NCBI GenBank assembly: GCA_902472305.1
Contig: CABRNK010000003.1
Location: 62,001 to 126,000 of the forward strand
From: Hominenteromicrobium sp900549945
Lineage (GTDB): Bacteria; Bacillota; Clostridia; Oscillospirales; Acutalibacteraceae
DNA: 64,000 nucleotides
Direction of reading: 5' to 3'
The position numbers and the translations under genes are program-made. Within the stretch, counting starts at the first letter, position 1. Each line of letters starts with the position of its first letter. Under the pieces are notes generated by a model. It worked only from the letters and a program-made list of their open reading frames with translations, was not told where the DNA came from and did no database searches. Positions 16,234 to 24,485 of this stretch are shown piece after piece.

Positions 16234-17613
16234 ATGGCAGAGAGCAAAAACCTTCTCGATACGATAAAAAAGCTGCATTTTGTGGGCATCGGCGGCTCGG
16301 GCATGTGTCCGATGGCGGAGATTCTGCACCACAAGGGCTACACCATCACCGGCAGCGACATCAATGAATCCGACACGCTCGAGCGCATCCGCGGCTACGG
16401 CATCCCGGTTCACATGGGACACCGCGCGGAAAATATCGGTGACGCGGAGCTGGTCGTCTACACCGCGGCCGCAAAGCAGGATAATCCCGAGCTCGCCGCC
16501 GCACGCGAAAAGGGCGTGCCCACGCTCGAGCGCTCCGTGGTGCTCGGCCTGCTCACGCAGAAATTTCCGAATTCTATCGCGGTTTCCGGCACGCACGGAA
16601 AAACCTCCACGACCGGCATGATCACGCAGATCCTCATCGAAGCAGGCCGCGACCCGAGCGCCGTAATCGGCGGCAAGCTGCCCTTCATCGGCGGCAACGG
16701 CCGCGTCGGCAAAAGCGACATCGTGGTCTGCGAGGCGTGCGAGTACGTCGATACCTTCCTCCAGCTCCACCCCGCGTTCAGCGTCATCCTGAATATCGAC
16801 GCCGACCACCTCGATTACTTCGGCACGCTCGACAACATCATCAAATCCTTCCACAAGTTCTGCATGCAGACCTCCGGCCGCATCCTTGTGAACGGCGATG
16901 ATCCGAATGCGATGCGCGCCGTCGAGGGCGTCACGCACGCGGAGATCATCACTTTCGGGCGCACCGAGGCGAGCGATTACTACGTCACAGAGCTCAATGA
17001 GGAGGACACCGCCTGCGAGGACTTCACCGTCATGCACAAAGGCGAGCGCGTCTGCCGCGTCAACCTGCACGTGCCGGGCGAGCACAATATGATGAATGCG
17101 CTTGCCGCGGCCGCAGCTGCCCACACGCTTGGCGTGGACGGCGCGCACATCAAGGCGGCGCTCGAAGCCTTCACCGGCGTGCACCGCCGCTTCGAGGTGC
17201 TCGGCAAGTTCGGCGGCGTGACCGTTGCAGACGATTTCGCTCACCACCCGACGGAGCTTTCCTCCGTGCTTTCCTCCGCCGTGCGCATGGGCTACCACGC
17301 GGTGTGGGCGGTCTTTCAGCCGCACACCTACTCGCGGACCGCCATGCTGCTCGACGATTTTGCCGCGGCGCTCTCGATTCCCGACCATGTCGTGATGACC
17401 GAGATTCTCGCGGTGCGTGAAACGAACACTTACAACATCCACACGAGCGACCTCGCGGCCAAGATTCCCGGAAGCTGCTGGTTCGACAGCTTCGAGAAGA
17501 TCGCCGACTACGTGATGGCGCACGCCGAGGAAAACGACCTGATCCTGACGCTCGGCGGCGGCGACATCTACAAATGCGCCAACCTGATCGTGGAAAAATA
17601 CAAGAACAGATGA
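16234..17613 (+). CDS. murC: UDP-N-acetylmuramate--L-alanine ligase
   Basis: 459 residues with the three Mur ligase domains. The N-terminal UDP-binding domain starts KLHFVGIGGSGMCPMAEIL; the central ATPase domain has the P-loop SGTHGKTSTTGMI and the LNIDADHLDYFG strand; the C-terminal domain begins near GVHRRFEVLG and has DDFAHHPTE. It adds L-alanine to UDP-MurNAc in the cytoplasm, the first peptide step of peptidoglycan synthesis. The length is normal for MurC. The ATG at 16234 follows GAAAGGA by about 11 bases; a TTG two codons before could also be used. It has its own promoter and terminator. Confidence 0.96.
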   Translation: MAESKNLLDTIKKLHFVGIGGSGMCPMAEILHHKGYTITGSDINESDTLERIRGYGIPVHMGHRAENIGDAELVVYTAAAKQDNPELAAAREKGVPTLERSVVLGLLTQKFPNSIAVSGTHGKTSTTGMITQILIEAGRDPSAVIGGKLPFIGGNGRVGKSDIVVCEACEYVDTFLQLHPAFSVILNIDADHLDYFGTLDNIIKSFHKFCMQTSGRILVNGDDPNAMRAVEGVTHAEIITFGRTEASDYYVTELNEEDTACEDFTVMHKGERVCRVNLHVPGEHNMMNALAAAAAAHTLGVDGAHIKAALEAFTGVHRRFEVLGKFGGVTVADDFAHHPTELSSVLSSAVRMGYHAVWAVFQPHTYSRTAMLLDDFAAALSIPDHVVMTEILAVRETNTYNIHTSDLAAKIPGSCWFDSFEKIADYVMAHAEENDLILTLGGGDIYKCANLIVEKYKNR

Positions 17614-17618
17614 AAAAC

Positions 17619-17652
17619 GGGGAAAGCCGTCAAAAGGCTCTCCCCTTCTTTC
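17619..17652 (+). terminator. intrinsic terminator after murC
   Basis: Stem GGGGAAAGCC/GGCTCTCCCC (one mismatch) with a 7-base loop, then TTCTTTCT, 6 bp past the stop codon. Confidence 0.75.
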
Positions 17653-17697
17653 TGCCGGCGGGACAGGCCGCCGCGCACCACGCTTTCCCGGAGAGGT

Positions 17698-17730
17698 AAT
17701 CGTGTGAAAAATACTTTTTCACACACGATT
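17698..17730 (+). repeat. imperfect palindrome upstream of the HAD gene
   Basis: Arms AATCGTGTGAAAAA and TTTTTCACACACGATT face each other over a 3-base centre, with a 2-base bulge in the right arm. It lies 75 bp before the HAD gene start and could be an operator or a leader hairpin; nothing decides this. Confidence 0.35.
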
Positions 17731-17805
17731 TGTGCCTTTGCCGCGACGAGCAAAGCGGCAATCGGCTTCGCCGACCGGCACAAAAAATAAGGAATGGTGA
17801 TTTCC

Positions 17806-18579
17806 ATGTCTATCCGCGCAGTCTTTTTCGATGTGGACGGCACACTGCTCGGCGCCGGCCGCCGCATCCCGCCCTCGGCGCTCGAGGCCCTGCACGACGC
17901 CCGCCGAAACGGCGTCCTGCTCTTCGTCGCGACCGGCCGCGTCACTGCGATGGCGCTCCTTTTAAAGGAAATGTTCGATTTCGACGGCTACCTCGCAATG
18001 ACCGGCCAGTACGGCTTCGACCGTGACGGGCGCGTTCTGCACCGCATGCCGCACGACCCGGAGGATATCCGCATCCTGATGCGCCTGCAGGAAAAGGATT
18101 CGTTTCCCTGCATGATCGCCGAGGCGGAAAAGTGCTTTATGGCGAGCGGTTCCGACCTCGTGCGCCGGCATTTTCGGGATCACGGGCTGCCGGACCCGCC
18201 GCTCTACGACCTTCGCCGGATCGAAACGCACGACGTTTACCAGCTCATCACCTACGACCCCGCGCGCACGAACCCGAAGCTCGCGCCGCTGCGCCATATC
18301 CGCATCACAAACGCCGCCGATTACTGCCACGACGTGATCCCGGAAAACGGCGGAAAGCACGTCGGCATTCAAAGTCTCGCCGCGCATTACGGCTTAAAGC
18401 CCGAGGAGATCCTCGTTTTCGGCGACGGCAAAAACGACGTCGAGATGCTGCGGTACGCCGGCATCGGCGTCGCGATGGGCAACGCCTGCCCCGAGGCGAA
18501 GGCCGCCGCCAAGTACATAACCGCGCACGTCGATGCCGGCGGCGTGCACCATGCGCTCCGGCATTTTCACGTGATCTGA
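17806..18579 (+). CDS. HAD superfamily hydrolase, Cof type
   Basis: 257 residues. Motif I is FFDVDGTLLG (nucleophile and acid aspartates), motif II is VATGR, and the C-terminal ILVFGDGKNDVEMLRYAGIGVAMGNA holds motifs III/IV. A cap domain lies between (about 80-180). Cof-type phosphatases remove phosphate from sugar phosphates, pyridoxal phosphate or flavin nucleotides; the substrate cannot be read from sequence. I use the ATG at 17806, with AAGGA 12 bases upstream, because the ATG at 17794 touches the ribosome site. The gene is single and ends before a 375-bp spacer. Confidence 0.9.
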   Translation: MSIRAVFFDVDGTLLGAGRRIPPSALEALHDARRNGVLLFVATGRVTAMALLLKEMFDFDGYLAMTGQYGFDRDGRVLHRMPHDPEDIRILMRLQEKDSFPCMIAEAEKCFMASGSDLVRRHFRDHGLPDPPLYDLRRIETHDVYQLITYDPARTNPKLAPLRHIRITNAADYCHDVIPENGGKHVGIQSLAAHYGLKPEEILVFGDGKNDVEMLRYAGIGVAMGNACPEAKAAAKYITAHVDAGGVHHALRHFHVI

Positions 18580-18825
18580 CGCGGCAGCCCCGCGCCGGCG
18601 AACGCGCTGCTGCTCCGGCCTTTGGACCGGCACCGCCGCAAGGCATACGCCCGCGTACCCAAACACCTGCACTTTTCCCGCCGCATTTTCCGCAGCGGCG
18701 CCGCGGGCTTTTGCACCGCCCCGCCGCAAAGCGGGTTCCGCATCCGCCTGACAGGCATTTCTGCAAGCCTGCACGCGCCGCTTACCCGCAGCATTTTACC
18801 GGCGATGCCGCCGGCTCCCGTACAA
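18580..18825. other. gene-free spacer
   Basis: GC-rich sequence with several short inverted repeats between the HAD gene and the shared terminator. I see no coding frame with a ribosome site, no tRNA fold and no known RNA motif. Confidence 0.5.
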
Positions 18826-18873
18826 AAGGAGATCGCCGAGAGCCATACGGCCCCCGGCGATCTCTTTCATTTT
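18826..18873. terminator. bidirectional terminator between HAD and sugar-importer genes
   Basis: Perfect 10-bp stem GAGATCGCCG/CGGCGATCTC followed by TTTCATTTT on the + strand and by CTTTTGT on the - strand. Confidence 0.75.
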
Positions 18874-18954
18874 AAGGAGAAAGCATTCCGCGAAACGCCT
18901 TATTTTTTCTATATAGGACGCCGGCGCTTCTGCGCTGCGGCATTCCGAAGGCTA

Positions 18955-20715
18955 TCACTGATTCAGCTTATATACATCGTACTCCGGATCATACGCGGAG
19001 AAGCCCTGAATCTCGACGTTCTCGTCGTGCTTCTGCTGGTATGCCGCCGTGATTTCATCGACGCTGTTGTCCTTCACGAACTGCAGGAGCTCGCTGACCA
19101 GCTTATCGAATTCCTCATCGGTTTCCGCCATGATGATCTTCGGATACTGCGCCTTCGACTGGTCGAGAATGATCTGGCAGCTGACGCCGAGGTCAGACTG
19201 CGGGTCGATGACGTCCGTCAGGCCGGTGTTTTCGTCCGTGATAAACTTCTGGCCGATGCGTGGATTCTCTTCGTCATAGGTGCACAGCTTCGCCTGAATA
19301 TCAACGGTCCAGTTCTTTGTCTCCGGAGATTCCTTTTCGTTGACAGCGTACTTCGTCAAGTCGACGTTATCGGAGTGTGCCGGCTGCGACCAGAACCATG
19401 CGCCTGCCGAATCCAGCTCTGCGGAGGTGAATTCCGACTGCGGCTTAATCAGGTTCGGGTTTCCATCCTCGTCGAGGCCCTCCCAAAGGCCGCCCTCCGG
19501 GCCGTACATCATATTGATGGAGCCTTCCTTCGTGAGCATCCAAGTGAACAGGTCAAAGATGCGCTGGGGATTTTCCGCCTTCTTCGTGATGCAGTTGACG
19601 TTCCAGCCTACCGTGCCGGCCTCGTCGCCGTAGGTGATCTCCACGCCCTCAGCGGCGGGGAACATCATGCTTTCCGGCTGCATGGCCTCTGTGCCCAGAA
19701 CCTCGTAGGAGGTTTCGTTGCCCGTCTTTTCGCGCACGATGCGGCGGAAATTGTTGGTGTCGTCCTGCGAGAAGTCATACCAGAGCAGCGCGGGGCGCGC
19801 GTTGGTGACCTTCTCAAGGAACTGGTCGGCGCTGTCCGTAAAGACCTCGGCCGTGAAGAGGCCTTCCTTATACCACTGGTTGGCCATGCGCAGCGCCTCG
19901 ATCACGGTCTCGTTCTCAAGGCCGTACTGCAGGGTGCCGTTGTCCTGTGTCCAGTAGGTATCGAGCGGCAGCGCGCCGCCCAGTGCGCGGTAGAACGGCC
20001 ACCAGCAGTAATACGCGTTATCCGTATTCGTACACCAGAAGGGCAGCACGCTCTGGCCGGAGTAGGAGGTCAGGTTCGCTTCCTTGACGGCGAGCGCATA
20101 CTGGTGGAGGTCCTCAAAGGTTTCGAGCTTCGGGGAACCGACCGCCTCGTAGGTCGCCGTGTTGATGATCCACTGGTAGTTGCCGCCGGTCGCGCTCTTT
20201 CTCGCCCAGTTCGGGATGCCGTAGAGCACGCCGTCAATCTTCAGCAGGTCGCGCGTCGCTTCGGGGATATCCTCCTCAAACGAGTTGCCCTCGTACATAT
20301 ACTGCGAGAGATCCTGCAGATAGCCGCCGCGGGCGATCTTATTCAGATCCGGGCCGCGGTCCATGACGATGACCTCCGGCAGATCGTCCGACGAGACCAT
20401 CAGGTTCAGCTTCGCCATCGGGTCGGAGTCCGGCGCGGTCCAGTTGACCTCGACGTTAAACTTGTCGGACATGTACTGTGACGCAGCATCCTGTCCCCAG
20501 ATCTTGGACCAGCCCGTGTAATTGTAATACACCGTGAACGAATACTTTTCGGAGGTATCGTCCGGCCCTGCAGCCGTTTCCCCGCCGGATTCCCCGGAAG
20601 CGCTGTTCCCGCCGTCTCCGGTCGTAGAGCTTTCGCCGCCTCCGCCGCAGCCTGCGAACAGGCCGAGCACCAGAGCCGCCGCAACAAGCAGGGCAAGAAT
20701 CTGTTTTTTCTTCAT
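18955..20715 (-). CDS. ABC transporter extracellular solute-binding protein
   Basis: 586 residues. A lipoprotein signal (MKKKQILALLVAAALVLGLFAGC) is followed by a Gly/Ser/Glu-rich linker and a large family 1 solute-binding fold (from YSFTVYYNYTGWSK). Conserved features are the DLPEVIVMDRG strand, GGYLQDLSQYM, the hinge DGVLYGIPNW and the IFDLFTWMLTKEGSINMMYGPEGG region. Its length and the two neighbours resemble the YtcQ/LipO type that binds oligosaccharides or their breakdown products. The start at 20715 follows AAAGGA by 8 bases. It is the last gene of the importer operon. The sugar is unknown. Confidence 0.9.
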   Translation of the reverse strand: MKKKQILALLVAAALVLGLFAGCGGGGESSTTGDGGNSASGESGGETAAGPDDTSEKYSFTVYYNYTGWSKIWGQDAASQYMSDKFNVEVNWTAPDSDPMAKLNLMVSSDDLPEVIVMDRGPDLNKIARGGYLQDLSQYMYEGNSFEEDIPEATRDLLKIDGVLYGIPNWARKSATGGNYQWIINTATYEAVGSPKLETFEDLHQYALAVKEANLTSYSGQSVLPFWCTNTDNAYYCWWPFYRALGGALPLDTYWTQDNGTLQYGLENETVIEALRMANQWYKEGLFTAEVFTDSADQFLEKVTNARPALLWYDFSQDDTNNFRRIVREKTGNETSYEVLGTEAMQPESMMFPAAEGVEITYGDEAGTVGWNVNCITKKAENPQRIFDLFTWMLTKEGSINMMYGPEGGLWEGLDEDGNPNLIKPQSEFTSAELDSAGAWFWSQPAHSDNVDLTKYAVNEKESPETKNWTVDIQAKLCTYDEENPRIGQKFITDENTGLTDVIDPQSDLGVSCQIILDQSKAQYPKIIMAETDEEFDKLVSELLQFVKDNSVDEITAAYQQKHDENVEIQGFSAYDPEYDVYKLNQ

Positions 20716-20783
20716 TTCCTTCATCCTTTCTTCGTGTGAAATTTATGTTTCAGGGATATTCCCCTAAAAGCCCGCCGCATCCG

Positions 20784-21719
20784 TCAGCCCTTGATCGAGC
20801 CGATCATGATGCCCTTGATAAAGTACCGCTGCAAAAACGGATAGATCGCCACGATCGGAACGATACTCGTGATCATGGTCGCCATCGTGATGGAGCGGAC
20901 GTTGACCGCCTTGCCCGCGGTCGCCTGACCGATCACGGCGGCGTCCGTGCCCATAGCCGCCATGCGCTCTGCAAAGCTCGCCTCATTGATGATCGAGAGC
21001 AGCACCGAGGTCATCGGCTTCAGGTTCGGGTCCGTCACATAGACGTATGTCGTATACCAATCGTTCCACTGATACACGCCGAAGTACAGCGCGATCGTCG
21101 CGATGATCGGCGTGGAAACCGGCCAGAAGATCTTAAAGAAGATCGTGAAATAGTTGGCGCCGTCGATGCGCGCCGATTCCTCCAGCGCCTCGGGAACCGA
21201 TTGGAAATAGCTTCGCATCAGGATCATATTCCAGATATTGACAAGGCTCGGGATGATGTAGACCCAGAAGGTGTTCGTGAGCCCCAGCGTCTTAATCAGG
21301 AAGTAGGTGGGGATCAGGCCGCCGCCGAAATACATCGGGATCAGGCACAGCATGGTGTAGCCGCGCCGGCCCACGAGGTTCTTTCTCGAGAGCGCGAAGG
21401 CCATCGCGCCCGTGACCAGCAGGCCGCCGACCGTGCCGACGATCGTTCTGGCAAACGTGATGCCGTAGGCGCGCCAGATCGTTTCCTTGCCGAAAATATT
21501 CTTGTAGTTGTCGATTGTAAACTTACGCGGATAAATGGTGATGCCACCCAGAATGGTATCGTCGGCATAGTTCAGTGAAATTGCCAGCGCATTCAGGAAA
21601 GGATACAGCGTTGTGACAAACACCACGGTCATGATCACGACCATCGCAATCACAATCACGTAGTCACTCGCCGTCATTTTGGCTTTCATTTTATGGCTCT
21701 TTTTCATTTGAGTTCGCAC
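20784..21719 (-). CDS. carbohydrate ABC transporter permease (LplC/YtcP-like)
   Basis: 311 residues with six membrane helices and the permease EAA loop (EALEESARIDGANYFTIFFKIFWP), the site that docks the ATPase. N-terminal polar part MKKSHKMKAKMTASDY is followed by the long first helix. The C-terminus (YPFLQRYFIKGIMIGSIKG) is the typical end of the CUT1 YtcP/LplC permeases. The frame starts with GTG at 21719, after AGGAGG. It lies 21 bp after the partner permease. No ATPase gene is in the operon, as in other importers of this class that share an MsmX-like ATPase. Confidence 0.92.
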   Translation of the reverse strand: MRTQMKKSHKMKAKMTASDYVIVIAMVVIMTVVFVTTLYPFLNALAISLNYADDTILGGITIYPRKFTIDNYKNIFGKETIWRAYGITFARTIVGTVGGLLVTGAMAFALSRKNLVGRRGYTMLCLIPMYFGGGLIPTYFLIKTLGLTNTFWVYIIPSLVNIWNMILMRSYFQSVPEALEESARIDGANYFTIFFKIFWPVSTPIIATIALYFGVYQWNDWYTTYVYVTDPNLKPMTSVLLSIINEASFAERMAAMGTDAAVIGQATAGKAVNVRSITMATMITSIVPIVAIYPFLQRYFIKGIMIGSIKG

Positions 21720-21740
21720 CGCACGTAAACCTCCTTTCCG

Positions 21741-22706
21741 TCAGAACAGCGCATTTTCACCGGCCTTGCCGGCAATCCAGTTGGCGCCGAGCAGCAGGCC
21801 GAAGTTGATGACCGCTTTAAACAAACCCGCCGCCGTAGCGAAGGAGAACCGCCCCATGTTCATGCCCATGCGGTAGACAAAGGTATCGATGACGTCCGCA
21901 TATTCGGTCAGCATGGCGTTTCCCATGTTCTTCGTGAGCATCATGATCTGGTCGAAGTTGGCGTTCAGCACGCCGCCCACGTTCATGATGAAAAGAAGAA
22001 TGATGGTGGGCTTGATCGCCTTGAGCGTGATGTGCCACATCTTCTGCGCACGTGTGGCGCCGTCGATATCTGCGGCCTCGTACATTTCCGCATCCACACC
22101 GGCCATCGCCGATATGTAGATGATGGAGTTCCAGCCCACTTCCTTCCAGATATCCGTGAACAAGGTAATGCCCCAAAAGTATTTTCCGTCTTGGAAGAAA
22201 CCGATAGGCTCGTCAATAATATTCGCCCACTGGAGAAATTCATTGACCGCGCCGCCGTCGATCGACAGGAAGTCGAACATCAAAAGCGCACATACCGTCC
22301 ACGAAATGAAGTGCGGCAGATAGCTGACGGTCTGCACCACTTTTTTAATGCCGGAGCGGCGCATTTCATTGAGAAACACTGCAAAAACGATCGGGCAGAT
22401 AAAGCCGATGGACAGCTTCAAAAAGCTGATGACCAGCGTGTTGCGCAGCGTTCTGAAAAAGTTCGGGTCCGTAAACAGAGATTCAAACTGCTTGAAGCCG
22501 ACCCATTCGCTCATCCCGGGGAAATCGCCCATGCGGAACTCCTGAAACGACATGATCAGGCCGTACATGGGCAGGTAGCTGAAAACGATCAGCAGGATGA
22601 TGCCCGGCAGAACCAGAAGCTGAAGGTCCCATTGCTCGATGGCCCGGGCGAAAAAGCCCTTTTTCTTTGTTGTCCGCTGAACCGCAGCGCCTCCTGTTTC
22701 TTTCAC
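21741..22706 (-). CDS. carbohydrate ABC transporter permease (LplB/YteP-like)
   Basis: 321 residues. A cytoplasmic N-terminus (QRTTKKKGFFARAIEQWDLQ) precedes six membrane helices, with the EAA loop at YEAADIDGATRAQKMWHITLKAIKP. The N-terminal LLVLPGIILLIVFSYLPMYGLIMSFQ and the end FGLLLGANWIAGKAGENALF are typical of YteP/LplB. It forms the channel with the second permease. Translation likely starts at the GTG at 22706, nine bases after GGGAG. It is the first gene of the operon, about 240 bp downstream of a strong promoter. Confidence 0.92.
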   Translation of the reverse strand: MKETGGAAVQRTTKKKGFFARAIEQWDLQLLVLPGIILLIVFSYLPMYGLIMSFQEFRMGDFPGMSEWVGFKQFESLFTDPNFFRTLRNTLVISFLKLSIGFICPIVFAVFLNEMRRSGIKKVVQTVSYLPHFISWTVCALLMFDFLSIDGGAVNEFLQWANIIDEPIGFFQDGKYFWGITLFTDIWKEVGWNSIIYISAMAGVDAEMYEAADIDGATRAQKMWHITLKAIKPTIILLFIMNVGGVLNANFDQIMMLTKNMGNAMLTEYADVIDTFVYRMGMNMGRFSFATAAGLFKAVINFGLLLGANWIAGKAGENALF

Positions 22707-22876
22707 ATCTCATCACTCCCTCTTTATACCAAATATTTGAGTATGCTGTAAGCCCTTGACCCGGCGGCGCCCGCCGCCGATAAGCTGGATGGCTCTCTCC
22801 TCCCTTCCGCAGATTTGGTTATTTTTTCGGCTTTCCCGGCCTTAACGGCCGGAAAGTTAATCCCAACAGAAGCCGA

Positions 22877-22904
22877 TTATACCGGATATTTATATCCGGT
22901 ATAA
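22877..22904 (-). promoter_or_regulatory. 28-bp palindrome in the importer leader (probable operator or RNA hairpin)
   Basis: Two perfect 13-base arms, TTATACCGGATAT and its complement, flank a 2-base centre. It lies about 45-70 bp downstream of the expected transcription start. Symmetry of this quality is typical of regulator binding sites, but the transcript would also fold here. Confidence 0.6.
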
Positions 22905-22925
22905 AAGAGCTGCGCAGCTCTTTTA
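22902..22925 (-). promoter_or_regulatory. 24-bp palindrome / terminator-like hairpin in the importer leader
   Basis: A perfect palindrome with 12-base arms (TAAAAGAGCTGC and complement) overlapping the neighbouring palindrome by 3 bases. As RNA on the - strand it reads AAAAGAGCT-GCGC-AGCTCTTTTAT, which has the shape of a short intrinsic terminator. Confidence 0.55.
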
Positions 22926-22952
22926 TCGCATTATTCACAATTCATTAACACA

Positions 22953-22981
22953 ATCATATACCATGCAGCTGGCAAAGTCAA
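22953..22981 (-). promoter_or_regulatory. sigma-A promoter of the sugar-importer operon
   Basis: On the - strand TTGACT (22981-22976), a 17-base spacer and TATGAT (22958-22953). Both boxes are near consensus; transcription would start near 22946 and run into the two palindromes. Confidence 0.8.
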
Positions 22982-23166
22982 CTAAAATTTTCTTTATTAT
23001 TAAACTTTTTTATCCAATGGCGTTTTTTGTCTCTCATTGACGACATTCGGAACCGCTGAATTTCAGGCATTTTGCCTGAAATCGTACAGCGCACATGAAA
23101 TCCCTGCCAACCGCACGAATACGTCCGAAAATACGGCTTATTGTGCGCGGTCCCCCCGCCCGGCTG
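22982..23166. other. gene-free spacer
   Basis: AT-rich stretch next to the importer promoter followed by GC-rich sequence up to the terminator of the dehydrogenase operon. No coding frame or RNA motif that I can support. Confidence 0.5.
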
Positions 23167-23167
23167 C

Positions 23168-23227
23168 AAAAAAAGAGCGGCGGCAGGCGCCGGCCTGTCA
23201 CGGCCTGCATCCCTGCTGTCGCTCTTT
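23168..23227 (-). terminator. terminator of the T-box operon
   Basis: On the - strand AAAGAGCGACAGCAGG pairs with CCTGCCGCCGCTCTTT across a structured loop and is followed by TTTTTTT. It lies about 80 bp past the last dehydrogenase gene. Confidence 0.88.
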
Positions 23228-23307
23228 CGCTTCCTATTTTCCGCGCTGCCCGCCGGCGCGTCTGTTTTCCGTACGTCCGGCGGTTCAGCGCCGTGCAGCG
23301 CACCGCA

Positions 23308-24429
23308 TCATTTTTCCGCCTTCTGCGCCGCCTTAAAGGCGCGTCCCGCGGCATTCTGCTCGCGCATTGTACGGAGAAACGCCTCGCGCGACACGCAGGC
23401 GGGCTTGTGTGTCCACTCCGTCGTCTGCACGAATTTATCCGCCATCCGCTCGAATTCCTCCTCGCCGACCTCGATGTCGTCGAAGCAGACCGGCAGGCCG
23501 ACCGAGGCGTTGAACCGCATGATGCGCGCTGTCTCCTCCGCCTCCCCCGCATAGCGCAACAGGCACAGCACGCCGAGCGATACGATCTCCCCGTGCAGGT
23601 GGCTGTGGCCGCGCTTCGTCACCGTCGCGCCGTAATAGACGCAGTGCGCCAGCGAGGAATTGTAGTAATACCCGTCCACCGTTGTCATCATATTCGAGAC
23701 AATGCCCGTGGACACGATGATGTCGAGCGTGACCTGCTCGAGCGCAAAGGTGGCCTTTTTTGCGCGGATCGCTTCCAGTGCCGCCGCGCCGTACTCGACG
23801 AGCGGGTCCGTGCAGACGCGGCTGACCTGCCTGCCCATCAGCGGCGTGTGGGAAAGGGCGTCGTCCTGCGAGGCAAAGACCGCCTCGCACTCCTTGCTCA
23901 GCGCATCGCCGATGCCGGCCCACAGGAGCGGCTCCGGCGAATCCGCGATCACCGCGGAGTTGATGAAGCAGTGGTTCGCGAGCTTCGGGTAATAGTATTC
24001 GCGGAACGTGCCGTCCGCATTGTAGATCACGGAGATCGCCGTGACCGGCGCGCAGTTCGAGGCGACGGTCGGAAATGTAAACAGCGGCTTATCCAGCTTG
24101 TCCGCCACGTATTTGACCGTATCGCAGGCGCGCCCGCCGCCGACGGCAAAGAGCATATCCGCCGCCTGCACCGTGGGGTCGGCGATCAGGCGGCCGCCGT
24201 TCTCATAGGTCGAATCGCCGCCGTATGGAATAAAGCCGATCAGCTTTACGCCGGAGCCCGCAACGCCTTCGAGCAGAAAGGGCTTTGCCTTTCCCATCGC
24301 CGTTTCGCCGCCGATGACAACTGCCGTCCGCCCGAAAAAGCGGGTGACCTGCGGGATCTCCTTATAACAATCCGCGCCGATGGAATAGCTCGGCAGATAC
24401 ACGCTGTAGTTCGATTGATATTCATTCAT
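23308..24429 (-). CDS. iron-containing/glycerol dehydrogenase family protein (second of pair)
   Basis: 373 residues of the GldA/HcxA branch of metal-dependent alcohol dehydrogenases. The NAD(P)-binding half has FAVGGGRACDTVK and the TFPTVASNCAPVTAISVIYN block. The metal ligands fit the family order: aspartate in WAGIGDALSKECE, histidine in SLAHCVYYG and histidine in HSHLHGEIVSLG. The TVASNCAP segment is like that of hydroxycarboxylate dehydrogenases (E. coli YbdH/HcxA), which interconvert 2-oxo and 2-hydroxy acids. It lies 56 bp after a paralogue with the same plan. The ATG follows AGGTG. Substrate is inferred, not seen. Confidence 0.8.
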   Translation of the reverse strand: MNEYQSNYSVYLPSYSIGADCYKEIPQVTRFFGRTAVVIGGETAMGKAKPFLLEGVAGSGVKLIGFIPYGGDSTYENGGRLIADPTVQAADMLFAVGGGRACDTVKYVADKLDKPLFTFPTVASNCAPVTAISVIYNADGTFREYYYPKLANHCFINSAVIADSPEPLLWAGIGDALSKECEAVFASQDDALSHTPLMGRQVSRVCTDPLVEYGAAALEAIRAKKATFALEQVTLDIIVSTGIVSNMMTTVDGYYYNSSLAHCVYYGATVTKRGHSHLHGEIVSLGVLCLLRYAGEAEETARIMRFNASVGLPVCFDDIEVGEEEFERMADKFVQTTEWTHKPACVSREAFLRTMREQNAAGRAFKAAQKAEK

Positions 24430-24485
24430 ATAAATTCACCTGTTCCCTATCTTAAACACCACACTGTTTTCCTATGGCCGCCCGC

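Noticed and set aside
22877..22925. The palindromes as the terminator of the dehydrogenase operon
   Set aside because: A much better terminator lies at 23168-23227, and the importer promoter sits between that and the palindromes.
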